Shown here: piece after piece, positions 25,989 through 34,032 of the stretch | Layout of the letters: every line of letters starts with the position of its first letter | How positions within the stretch are numbered: position 1 is the first letter of the stretch | Assembly: GCA_034190325.1 (NCBI GenBank) | Contig: JAXHST010000081.1 | Location: 1 to 61,537, forward strand | DNA from: UBA287 sp034190325 | Lineage (GTDB): Archaea; Thermoplasmatota; UBA186; UBA287 | Reading direction: 5' to 3' | DNA length: 61,537 bases | Position numbers and translations under genes: made by a program | Notes under the pieces: model-generated | Databases searched by the model: none | Told to the model about the DNA's origin: nothing | The model's input: the letters and a program-made list of their open reading frames with translations, nothing else

Positions 25989-27142
25989 CTACCATGCCCT
26001 CAGTGCGAGCAACAATGTTTGTGCATGCCAGGCTCTGATTATGTTGTTCATGGTCTCAAACATGTCTGTTATGGGGTTTATTGCCAAAGCCAGAGCAACC
26101 ACTATCCCTATCTGATCTGCTGTTAAACCTGGAGGACCGAGAATAACGAATAGAAGCATAAGGCTGCCCCCGGGCATACCTCCCGGCACCAATGCTTGCG
26201 AGAACAGTTGTGAATACCATGAGAGCTATCTGCGGAGCACCAAGCTCCAAACCGAAGATCTCAGAGGCAAGGACAGCGAAGAGGGGTAGGTGGATGCAGA
26301 CACCATCCATGTTTATCGTTGCGCCGAGAGGCAGAGAGAAGCTCGCTAGCTCTTCCCTTATCTTAAGATTTTTTCTGGCAACATCCATAGATACAGGCAG
26401 GGTAGCAGCGCTGCTTCTTGTTGTGGATGAAGTTAGAAGGGCATTCTTTACAGCGCTGAAAAACTTAAGGGGGCTCATTCTTGTGAACAGGTAATTGAAG
26501 AGGGAATATATGCAGAACATCATAAAAAGAATCCCGACAACCACACCGCCCACTATCTTTACATAAGGTCCAACTATGCTCGGCCCATAGAGACCAAAAT
26601 TAACGACAGTGAGAGCAAAGATGCCTATTGGAGCGTACTGAAGCACTCGCTCTATTATCTTGAACATCACATCTGTTATCCCATTTGACATTATTTTTAT
26701 CAGCCCTATGGTTTCTTTTAAATCCTCCCTTTCTTCCAGCAAGCCCCGTAGCCTGCGCACCAAAAGCGTCTATGAGCTTCTGCCACTCCAGCGCAGCACC
26801 CGCGCCAGGTCTTATGATTAGTGCAAGCAATAGGCCCAGGCATGCAGTTATGATGCTTGTGAGCATATACCAGCCTATCGTCTTTCCTCCCACTCTGCCG
26901 AGCTTTTTTATGGGCAAGCTTGCAGAGCCATACAAAAGTGAGAAAAAGACAACAGGAACAACAACCATCTTCAGCATATTTGCCAGTATGCCCCCGAAAG
27001 GAGTTGGATAAGGCGCTACAGGCTCTGCTATCAAATTACCGGTGAGAGCGCCATACACCCACATTGCGCCCCCAACAACTACGCCAAAAAGAAAAGCATA
27101 GAGCAGCTTTTTCCCTATGAAAACTCTGAGATGTGCTTTCAT
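25989..27142 (-). pseudogene. Broken dicarboxylate/amino acid:cation symporter (DAACS, GltP/DctA type)
   Basis: Three minus-strand reading frames together form one DAACS transporter. The N-terminal part (about 26730-27142) holds the first helices. The middle part (about 26195-26745) has YAPIGIFALTVVNFG, the serine-rich loop SSTTRSSAATLPVS and PLGATINMDG. The C-terminal part (25989-26192) has VPGGMPGGSLML. One frameshift lies near 26740, where about 40 family residues around the usual Pro-x-Asn segment also seem to be missing. A second lies near 26185, at ASIGAG before VPGG. The C-terminal NVTGD-type motif is also weak (MNNIIRAW). With a deletion as well as frameshifts, genuine decay is more likely than sequencing error. 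Confidence 0.82.
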
Positions 27143-27153
27143 TATGTGCTCCA

Positions 27154-27166
27154 GTCTTCAAAAGAC
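27154..27166. promoter_or_regulatory. Short inverted repeat beside the promoter of the ABC importer operon
   Basis: GTCTT-CAA-AAGAC is a perfect 5-bp inverted repeat with a 3-nt spacer, ending three bases before the A/T-rich box AATTATTTATATAA that precedes the binding-protein gene by about 24 nt. It is placed like an archaeal operator or activator site. The site is too short to be certain. Confidence 0.3.
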
Positions 27167-27198
27167 AAATTATTTATATAACCACATTGATTAACTTC

Positions 27199-29691
27199 AT
27201 GGGTAAATGGGCTTCTCTGGCCATAATAGCAGCTCTGCTTTTACCCGCTCTTGGGGTTGAAGCGCAGCAGGGTGGATATGTTGATACGATATACTTCAAT
27301 GTAAGGACGCAGATGGATGTAGGGCTGATGGATACTGTGCAGGGTCTAACGGACCTCTACTATTACGGGCTTCCCGGGGCGATGATAAGTGGCCTCCAGC
27401 AATCACAGAGAGATATGCTGGACATGTATGTCACGCCCTCCGGTTCCTGGTCCCTGCTCTTTAATCCAATACCGAATGAGGCGCCATACCTTGTCAAAGT
27501 GGGCGGTAAAGAATACTTTAATCCCTTTGCTATACGAGAGGTGCGTTTTGCTATGCACAATCTCATAAATAGACAGTTCATAGTTGATGAGATATCGAAT
27601 GGGCATGGCGGTCCGATGATAACCATGGCTACGCCCTCTATCCCAAGCTCTGTATTTTTCAATGAGATACCAGCAAAGCTTGGTCTCACATACCAGGGCA
27701 ATGAGCAGAAAGCTCTGCAGGATATAGAGGAAGCCATGAGAGAAGCTTCAAACCTTCCGGAGCTCAAAGGAAGGTTGGCAAAAAGAGGAAGCTCATGGTA
27801 CTTTGACAACCAGCCTGTTAGCGTGAAGTTCGTGATAAGGGTTGATGATCCTGAGCGCACAAGGGTAGGTGATTATGTCTCGAGACAGATAGAAAAGACG
27901 GGCATAAAAGTGGAAAAACTTCTGTGGGACAGAGTCAGAGCCATAAACACTGTAATGTATGATGATCCAGCAAAATACGAATGGAGCATATATACGGAGG
28001 GCTGGGGTGCAGGACAGCTCTACCCGTACTGGGATACAATAATAGCGCAGATGTATGCACCGTTCTATGGTAACTTGCCTGGAGGTGCAAATTCGGGATG
28101 GTGGAACTATAAGAATGATGAGATAGATGAGGATGCAAAGAAAGCCCTATATGGTAACGTGTTAACAGATGATGAGTACTGGGATGCATGCGAAAAAGCT
28201 GTTACGCTCGGCTTGCAGGATGCTGTGCGGATGTATCTCTCCTATCAGGACCAGTATTATGTTGCCTATAAACCCAGGTTTAATGAACGTTTTCTCTACG
28301 ATCTGGGCATGGGTCTCAGCAGGCTTTCGCTCATAACAGCCAGTACAAAGGATAAGGTGCTGCGGATAACAGAGTACTCTGCTCAGGGCGGACTCTTCAT
28401 GTCCTCATGGGATCCTGTTGGTGTTGATGGATTCAGCGATACGTATAGCACAGCCATATGGAGAGCCCTTGAAGCCGGCGCAGTCGTACCACCACACCCA
28501 ACAACAGGAAAATATGATAATGAGAGCGTTGTTGTTGACTGGAATTCAATAGAGTCAAAGGCAAAGAGGGCTTCGGATGGCACTCTCATCGGGGATCTTA
28601 CAGTGCCGTCAAACGCTCTTATCTATGATACTGCTAAGGAAGCGTGGGTGCCTGTGGGCAATAATGTCAAGGCGATCTCGAAGGGCGCAGAAACCATAAA
28701 ACAATGGAGGTGGCATGATGGGCATATGATGTCCATGGCAGATTATATAGCGTCAATTGCCTTCGATGCAGAGTGGGCTAAGAAGGATGGAGCTGGTGAT
28801 AGATACTACGATGACACATACTCTTCTATGTCTCTTCCGAGTATAGAGGTCGTGAAGGGATATGCATTCAGCCCTGGAAATAACAGGATAACCACATATG
28901 TGGACTATAATTTCCCTGCAGATAAGAACCAGGTAATGGGTTATGTAGCTGTTGGAACTGGGGGTACGAACTATAATAGGCCAATACCCTGGCAGCTGAG
29001 GGAGGCTCTGGGCAGGATGGTTGCGGAGGGCAGCGCTTCGGGCACTGTATACAGTTTCACTGGCGGAAAGGCAACAGATATAGATCTTCTGAACCCCCAG
29101 TGTGTCTCGGATATAAGGGCGGAGCTCTCAGAGATGAGGAATAATAAGTACATACCTCCTTACCTTAAAGGCTATACAACAGAAAAGGATGCTCTGGAGG
29201 GCTATGATGCGATAATAAGATTCATAGATCAGCACAAGCATGCAGCTATATCGAATGGGCCATTCTATCTTGACTCCTATAACCCTGTTGGTCCTTCATT
29301 AACCTTAAAGCGCTGGAATGATTATCCGATAAAGCCGCAGGAGTGGATGCAGAGGTACACCACAGCTATACCCAGAGTTGACAGAATGGATGTGCCTTTA
29401 GTATCCCAGAAAGGCAGGGATGTTGGCATAGCTGCTCATATCAGCGAGGTTTCTTATCCACAGGACACAGCTAAACCCTCAACAACAGCAAAGGTTAGCG
29501 TATCTCTGGTAACTCCACAAAAAACCTATACATATGAAACGAGAGCTCAGAGCAGCGGTGTTTACATAGCAACAATACCTGCAAAAGATTTAGCGGATCT
29601 GCCAGCAGGAAACTATGTTTTGATGGCTACAGCATCTCTCCCCTCAGGTATGGAGGCTTCTAGTAGCACAAACATAATCGTGAGGGGATAG
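27199..29691 (+). CDS. ABC transporter substrate-binding protein, family 5 (peptide/oligosaccharide type)
   Basis: An 830-residue secreted protein. The start at 27199 gives a signal peptide (Lys-Trp, then a hydrophobic core LAIIAALLLPALG) ending in VEAQQ, and lies 24 nt after a TATA-like box. The mature part has the SBP_bac_5 layout, including REVRFAMHNLINRQFIVDEI near 120, a Trp-rich region (SGWWNYKNDEID) and a long C-terminal lobe with KHAAISNGPFYLDSY, typical of family 5. It ends in an immunoglobulin-like tail (about 740-830). There is no lipobox Cys; it may be held by other means. It leads a five-gene importer operon. The ligand could be a peptide or an oligosaccharide. Confidence 0.88.
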   Translation: MGKWASLAIIAALLLPALGVEAQQGGYVDTIYFNVRTQMDVGLMDTVQGLTDLYYYGLPGAMISGLQQSQRDMLDMYVTPSGSWSLLFNPIPNEAPYLVKVGGKEYFNPFAIREVRFAMHNLINRQFIVDEISNGHGGPMITMATPSIPSSVFFNEIPAKLGLTYQGNEQKALQDIEEAMREASNLPELKGRLAKRGSSWYFDNQPVSVKFVIRVDDPERTRVGDYVSRQIEKTGIKVEKLLWDRVRAINTVMYDDPAKYEWSIYTEGWGAGQLYPYWDTIIAQMYAPFYGNLPGGANSGWWNYKNDEIDEDAKKALYGNVLTDDEYWDACEKAVTLGLQDAVRMYLSYQDQYYVAYKPRFNERFLYDLGMGLSRLSLITASTKDKVLRITEYSAQGGLFMSSWDPVGVDGFSDTYSTAIWRALEAGAVVPPHPTTGKYDNESVVVDWNSIESKAKRASDGTLIGDLTVPSNALIYDTAKEAWVPVGNNVKAISKGAETIKQWRWHDGHMMSMADYIASIAFDAEWAKKDGAGDRYYDDTYSSMSLPSIEVVKGYAFSPGNNRITTYVDYNFPADKNQVMGYVAVGTGGTNYNRPIPWQLREALGRMVAEGSASGTVYSFTGGKATDIDLLNPQCVSDIRAELSEMRNNKYIPPYLKGYTTEKDALEGYDAIIRFIDQHKHAAISNGPFYLDSYNPVGPSLTLKRWNDYPIKPQEWMQRYTTAIPRVDRMDVPLVSQKGRDVGIAAHISEVSYPQDTAKPSTTAKVSVSLVTPQKTYTYETRAQSSGVYIATIPAKDLADLPAGNYVLMATASLPSGMEASSSTNIIVRG

Positions 29692-29710
29692 TGTTGGAGC
29701 TCCTCTCCTC

Positions 29711-29729
29711 TTTTTTATCTTTGTTTTTA
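29711..29729 (+). terminator. T-rich stretch between binding protein and permease genes
   Basis: TTTTTTATCTTTGTTTTT lies 20 nt after the binding-protein stop and 13 nt before the permease start. A leaky archaeal T-tract terminator here would lower expression of the membrane genes relative to the binding protein. Confidence 0.35.
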
Positions 29730-29741
29730 TCATGAGGTAAC

Positions 29742-30776
29742 ATGAACTGGAGATATGTGGCTAGAAGGATCCTTGCAGGTTTTCTGATCTACGTTCTTAT
29801 AATCTTTATATATTCCTGCCTTTTCAATGCGGTTCTTGAAGAGACGGCAAGGGCGAATATAGAGGAGCAGATAATGCAGGAGATGATGGGGCTAAGGAAT
29901 CTAACGCCAGGGCAGATGGCAAACTACAGGGAAGACAGGAGAGCAGATCTTTACGATAGATACCATTTAAACGAACCTGTATTCCAGAGAATAATCTGGC
30001 GGACAATAGATACTCTCACATTCAACTATGGCAGGGCAACATCGATGAGAAGCGCCTCCCAATCTCAGGAGGCGAGGGATATAGTATTTGAAGCTCTTCC
30101 GAACTCAATACTGCTATTTACCACAGATATACTCATATCATTTACAATAGGGCTTTTCTTAGGCTTGAAAAACGCGCAGAAACCTGGGAGCCTGGCAGAT
30201 AGATCAACGAGTGTTGGTGCTCTGGTATCAATGGGCCTTCCTTCATGGTGGTTAGGTATGGTCTTCATGATGGTATTCTGCTATACTTTCAGGATCTTTC
30301 CTACCGGCGGGATACACTCTGTGCCCCTGCCGCAGGGGATCTATTACTATCTTGATATCCTCTACCATATGGCTCTTCCACTGATAACCCTTGTTGTTAT
30401 AGGATACTGGGGGAATGCTTATATTGTTAGGAACCTGGCGGTTAGCGCACTTCAGGAAGATTTTGTCACATCAGCAAGAGCAAGAGGATTGCCTGAAAGA
30501 AAGGTGCTTTACGGACATACCCTGCGCACAATATCGCCCGCTGTTATGACAATGGGGGTTCTGATGCTTTTAGGATCTATAGGCGGCAATCTCATATTTG
30601 AGGGAATATTCAGCTGGCCCGGGTTGGGTAGGGTTTACTGGGTGGCATTGCAACAGAATGATATCCCTGTCCTTGTGGCAGACCTCTCAATAACAACAGG
30701 CATCTTCATAATGGGCGTGGTTTTCCTTGATCTCATATACGGTTTTCTTGATCCAAGGATAAAGGCGGGTGATTAG
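29742..30776 (+). CDS. ABC transporter permease, DppB/OppB type
   Basis: A 344-residue inner-membrane permease with six membrane helices. The first is at about residues 10-30, followed by an external loop of about 80 residues (the OppB N-terminal domain), then five helices. The cytoplasmic EAA loop reads TSARARGLPERKVLYGHTLR near 243-262 and contacts the ATPases. A GAGGTAA ribosome site precedes the ATG. The gene ends directly before the second permease, whose ATG follows the stop without a gap. Confidence 0.93.
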   Translation: MNWRYVARRILAGFLIYVLIIFIYSCLFNAVLEETARANIEEQIMQEMMGLRNLTPGQMANYREDRRADLYDRYHLNEPVFQRIIWRTIDTLTFNYGRATSMRSASQSQEARDIVFEALPNSILLFTTDILISFTIGLFLGLKNAQKPGSLADRSTSVGALVSMGLPSWWLGMVFMMVFCYTFRIFPTGGIHSVPLPQGIYYYLDILYHMALPLITLVVIGYWGNAYIVRNLAVSALQEDFVTSARARGLPERKVLYGHTLRTISPAVMTMGVLMLLGSIGGNLIFEGIFSWPGLGRVYWVALQQNDIPVLVADLSITTGIFIMGVVFLDLIYGFLDPRIKAGD

Positions 30777-32087
30777 ATGAGAGAGGTATTCGAAGGAATT
30801 AAAGAGTTCTGGAAGGAGTTCCGGAGGATTAAATCTGGAGTGGTGGGTTTGATTCTTTTAATAATATTTGTGCTCATAGTAATTTTTGAGCCCTTACTTC
30901 TTGCTTATCCGGAGACAAATGAGAGGTGGAACGATATAACATACTGGCAGGACCTGCCCATGAACGCGCCCCCTGTATGGGCTGCAAGGGGCTATCCTGC
31001 AAGCGAGACGCTGAAGCCCGTAGATTTTTCGACGGAAGGAACATATCTTGACTCTCTTGATTTTGTTTATAATTTTGATTATAGTGCGCCTCCAGATGAT
31101 CTCATCATAGCTCTGGATTACCCCGTGCCACCATCCACATTTTTGTCAATAAGCATAGAGATCCCGGGCAAAGGAAAAATAACGATCCCCTCAAAGCAAC
31201 TTCCTTACGGGACTTCATTAAGGATACCGGTAGCAAGAGACAGCGATTTCAGGAATGCCATGAGGGCCATAGATCCCTCAAAAAACCAGATGGATGCGCT
31301 CTTTTCTCAGAAGGGGGAGTACAGAATAAACTTCCTTTTCGTTCACAACGATGCAGAGTTTCATGAAGCCCTTAAGGATATGAGGATCAATGTGCTCGGT
31401 AAAGCCCATGGTCTTCTGGGCACCGATGCTTACAGAAGGGATCTCTGGAGCGGCGTTGTGGCAGGGGTGAAGTGGGCCCTTATAATAGGGGTAGTAACTG
31501 CGGTGATAACAGTTCTCATAGGTGTTTTTTTCGGGATAACCAGTGCTTATTTCGGTGGGTGGATAGACGCATTCATGCAGAGGGTGTATGAGGTTGTGGT
31601 GTCAATGCCGCTATTCCCTCTGATGATAGTGATAGCAGCTATATATGAATCAAGCATATGGCTCATTATATTGCTTATGTGCCTCTTCTTCTGGGCAGGG
31701 ATACAAAAAACTGTTAGAGCAATAGGGCTCCAGATAAAGGAGGAGACATTCATAGAAGCTTCTGAGGGTTTTGGTGCCTCCTCGCGCTGGATCCTGCTAA
31801 AGCATATGTTCCCCCTTCTTTTGCCATATGCCCTTGCAGAAATGGCTTTGATGGTTCCAGGTGCTATAGTCTACGAAGCATCCCTGAGCCTTATTGGTTT
31901 GGGGGACTCTACTATAGTCACATGGGGGCAGATACTTGGAGCAGCCCAGACCAGTGGAGCTGTCATCAACAATCTCTGGTGGTGGGTTTTGCCTCCGGGT
32001 ATAGCGATAGTGCTTGTCGGCATGAGCTTTGCTTTTATAGGTTTTGCTTTAGATACTGTAGTTGCACCGAGGTTGAGGACACTATGA
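30777..32087 (+). CDS. ABC transporter permease, DppC/OppC type, with large external insertion
   Basis: A 436-residue permease, where DppC proteins usually have about 280-320. The first membrane helix is at about residues 22-42. It is followed by an extra domain of about 170 residues (about 45-215) that looks beta-rich and extracytoplasmic (LIIALDYPVPPSTFLSISIE, RINFLFVHND). The normal DppC core then follows from GLLGTDAYRRDLWSGVVAG, with five helices and the EAA loop SEGFGASSRWILLKH near 322-336. The extra domain may help to dock the binding protein. The stop overlaps the first ATPase gene by ATGA. Confidence 0.9.
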   Translation: MREVFEGIKEFWKEFRRIKSGVVGLILLIIFVLIVIFEPLLLAYPETNERWNDITYWQDLPMNAPPVWAARGYPASETLKPVDFSTEGTYLDSLDFVYNFDYSAPPDDLIIALDYPVPPSTFLSISIEIPGKGKITIPSKQLPYGTSLRIPVARDSDFRNAMRAIDPSKNQMDALFSQKGEYRINFLFVHNDAEFHEALKDMRINVLGKAHGLLGTDAYRRDLWSGVVAGVKWALIIGVVTAVITVLIGVFFGITSAYFGGWIDAFMQRVYEVVVSMPLFPLMIVIAAIYESSIWLIILLMCLFFWAGIQKTVRAIGLQIKEETFIEASEGFGASSRWILLKHMFPLLLPYALAEMALMVPGAIVYEASLSLIGLGDSTIVTWGQILGAAQTSGAVINNLWWWVLPPGIAIVLVGMSFAFIGFALDTVVAPRLRTL

Positions 32088-33040
32088 TGCTTGACGTTAA
32101 AGATCTGAGGGTTTATTTCTACACGCGTAATGGGGTTGTGCATGCTGTTGATGGCATAAACTTCGGGATAAAAAAGGGAGAGACCCTGGGCATTGTGGGT
32201 GAGAGCGGATGCGGAAAGACAACAACTGGCATGGCTATAATGAACATGATCCCCAGGCCAGGAAAGATTGCGGGTGGCTCTGTTTCTATAGATGGAAGAG
32301 AGATATCCTCTCTAACAGAGAGCGCAATGCGCAAAGAGGTAAGGTGGAAAAAGGTCTCCATGGTCTTTCAGGGTGCAATGAACTGTCTTACACCCACATA
32401 CACTGTAGGAAAACAGATGGTTGAGACAATAGTTTATCACACAAAGATGGAGGAGGAAGAAGCCTTAGAGATAGCAAAGAAATACCTTGCGCACGTTGGA
32501 TTGAAGGAGGATGTTGTGAGACGCTATCCCCATGAGCTTAGCGGAGGGATGAAACAGAGAGTGGTTATAGCCACAGCACTTCTTCTGGAGCCGGGGCTTG
32601 TGATATGCGATGAGCCAACAACGGCCCTGGACGTTATAGTCCAGGCTCAGATAATAAATCTGCTAAAAAGATTGAAAAAGGAGCTGAACCTCTCTTACAT
32701 ATTCATAACCCATGACCTCTCAATAGAAGCAGAGGTTGCCGACAGGCTTGTAGTTATGTACGCTGGCAAAATCGTTGAGCTCGGCACGAATGAGCATATA
32801 TACGGGAGGGAGCCTATGCACCCCTATACCCAGAAGCTCCTTGCCTCCACACCTAGGCTGAGAGCGAAGGTGGATGAGCTTGACTTCATACCTGGCACGC
32901 CGCCAGATCTTTTAAACCCTCCCTCAGGCTGTAGATTTCATCCCAGGTGCCCCTATGCTTTTGACAGATGCAGAGAAGAGGAGCCTGAGCTTATCGAAAT
33001 AGAAGAGGGTCACAGGGTAGCGTGCTGGAGGGTAAGATGA
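32084..33040 (+). CDS. ABC transporter ATPase, DppD/OppD type
   Basis: A 318-residue ATPase with Walker A GESGCGKTTTG near 38-48, a Q-loop (MVFQGAMN), the signature LSGGMKQR near 147, Walker B LVICDEPTTALD, and the switch THDLS. The C-terminal oligopeptide-transporter extension has a four-cysteine pattern (CRFHPRCPYAFDRC and a later C), which in some relatives binds an Fe-S cluster. The ATG at 32084 overlaps the permease stop, and the end overlaps the next ATPase by ATGA. A 40-nt stretch near its 3' end is identical to one in the next gene. Confidence 0.95.
   Translation: MMLDVKDLRVYFYTRNGVVHAVDGINFGIKKGETLGIVGESGCGKTTTGMAIMNMIPRPGKIAGGSVSIDGREISSLTESAMRKEVRWKKVSMVFQGAMNCLTPTYTVGKQMVETIVYHTKMEEEEALEIAKKYLAHVGLKEDVVRRYPHELSGGMKQRVVIATALLLEPGLVICDEPTTALDVIVQAQIINLLKRLKKELNLSYIFITHDLSIEAEVADRLVVMYAGKIVELGTNEHIYGREPMHPYTQKLLASTPRLRAKVDELDFIPGTPPDLLNPPSGCRFHPRCPYAFDRCREEEPELIEIEEGHRVACWRVR
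32946..32985 (+). repeat. Identical 40-nt tract shared by the two ATPase genes (copy 1)
   Basis: Forty bases encoding the CPYAFDRCREEE part of the C-terminal cysteine extension are identical to 33911-33950 in the neighbouring paralogue. The genes differ strongly outside the tract. Confidence 0.85.
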
Positions 33041-34002
33041 TGCTTAAAGTCTCTGAACTAACGGTTCATTTTCCCGTGCGCAGAACATTTAAGGAGCTCC
33101 TCACAGGGGTTAAAAGGGTTGTGCACGCTGTTGATGGCATAAGCTTTGAGGTCGAGCGCGGGGAAACATTTGCCCTTGTGGGCGAGAGCGGTTGTGGAAA
33201 GACGACCACGGGAAAAGCCATCGCCAGACTTATAAATAAAACCTCCGGCACAATAACTCTTGAGGGTAGAGGGGAGGAGGGAATAAAGGATAGAGAGTAC
33301 AAGCGCAGGGTGCAGATGATATTCCAGGATCCTTACGCTTCCTTAAACCCGAGATTTAAGATCAGGGATGTTCTGGAAGAGCCATTGATAATACAGCGCG
33401 TAGGTAAAAGCAGAGCTGAGAGAATGGAGAGAATAACAAAAGCTATGCATGAAGTCAAGCTGGATGAAGAATTTTTGACAAGGTATTCTCACATGCTGAG
33501 TGGAGGTCAGAGGCAGAGGGTATCTATTGCAAGAACGCTCGTTCTCAACCCTGAGCTGATAGTAGCAGATGAGCCTGTATCCATGATAGATCTATCAACA
33601 AGGGCAGAGATACTCCATCTTATGCGTGAGATCAAGAGGAAAAGGGATCTCACCTATCTTTACATAACTCATGATCTCTCTACTGCAAGGTATTTTGCAG
33701 ACCGGATGGCTGTTATGTACCTTGGTAATATCGTAGAAGTAGGCAGCGTTGATGATGTCATAGATGATCCACAGCACCCATACACAAAAGCGCTGATAGC
33801 AGCGGTGCCCGAGATGGTGAGTGGGAGAGAGAATGAGATCAAAGAGTTGCCGATAAAGGGGGAGATAAGCTCTGCTATCGATCTTCCAAAAGGCTGTCGC
33901 TTTAATCCACGGTGCCCCTATGCTTTTGACAGATGCAGAGAAGAGGAGCCGGAGTTGAGAGAGGTGCACAAAGGGCACAGCGCTGCTTGCTGGCTTGCAT
34001 AA
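33037..34002 (+). CDS. ABC transporter ATPase, DppF/OppF type
   Basis: A 321-residue ATPase, partner of the preceding one. It has Walker A GESGCGKTTTG near 48-58, the Q-loop MIFQDPYASLNPR, signature LSGGQRQR, Walker B LIVADEPVSMID and the C-terminal CRFNPRCPYAFDRC extension. Walker B is followed by SMID rather than the usual SALD, so the D-loop is slightly unusual. The ATG at 33037 is in an ATGA overlap with the DppD-type gene. With it the importer is complete: one binding protein, two permeases and two ATPases. Confidence 0.95.
   Translation: MMLKVSELTVHFPVRRTFKELLTGVKRVVHAVDGISFEVERGETFALVGESGCGKTTTGKAIARLINKTSGTITLEGRGEEGIKDREYKRRVQMIFQDPYASLNPRFKIRDVLEEPLIIQRVGKSRAERMERITKAMHEVKLDEEFLTRYSHMLSGGQRQRVSIARTLVLNPELIVADEPVSMIDLSTRAEILHLMREIKRKRDLTYLYITHDLSTARYFADRMAVMYLGNIVEVGSVDDVIDDPQHPYTKALIAAVPEMVSGRENEIKELPIKGEISSAIDLPKGCRFNPRCPYAFDRCREEEPELREVHKGHSAACWLA
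33911..33950 (+). repeat. Identical 40-nt tract shared by the two ATPase genes (copy 2)
   Basis: This is the second copy of the tract at 32946-32985, 965 bp downstream and in the same orientation. It is likely maintained by gene conversion. Confidence 0.85.
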
Positions 34003-34032
34003 GGCTTTATTAGTGAAAAGTGCTTTACCGTT

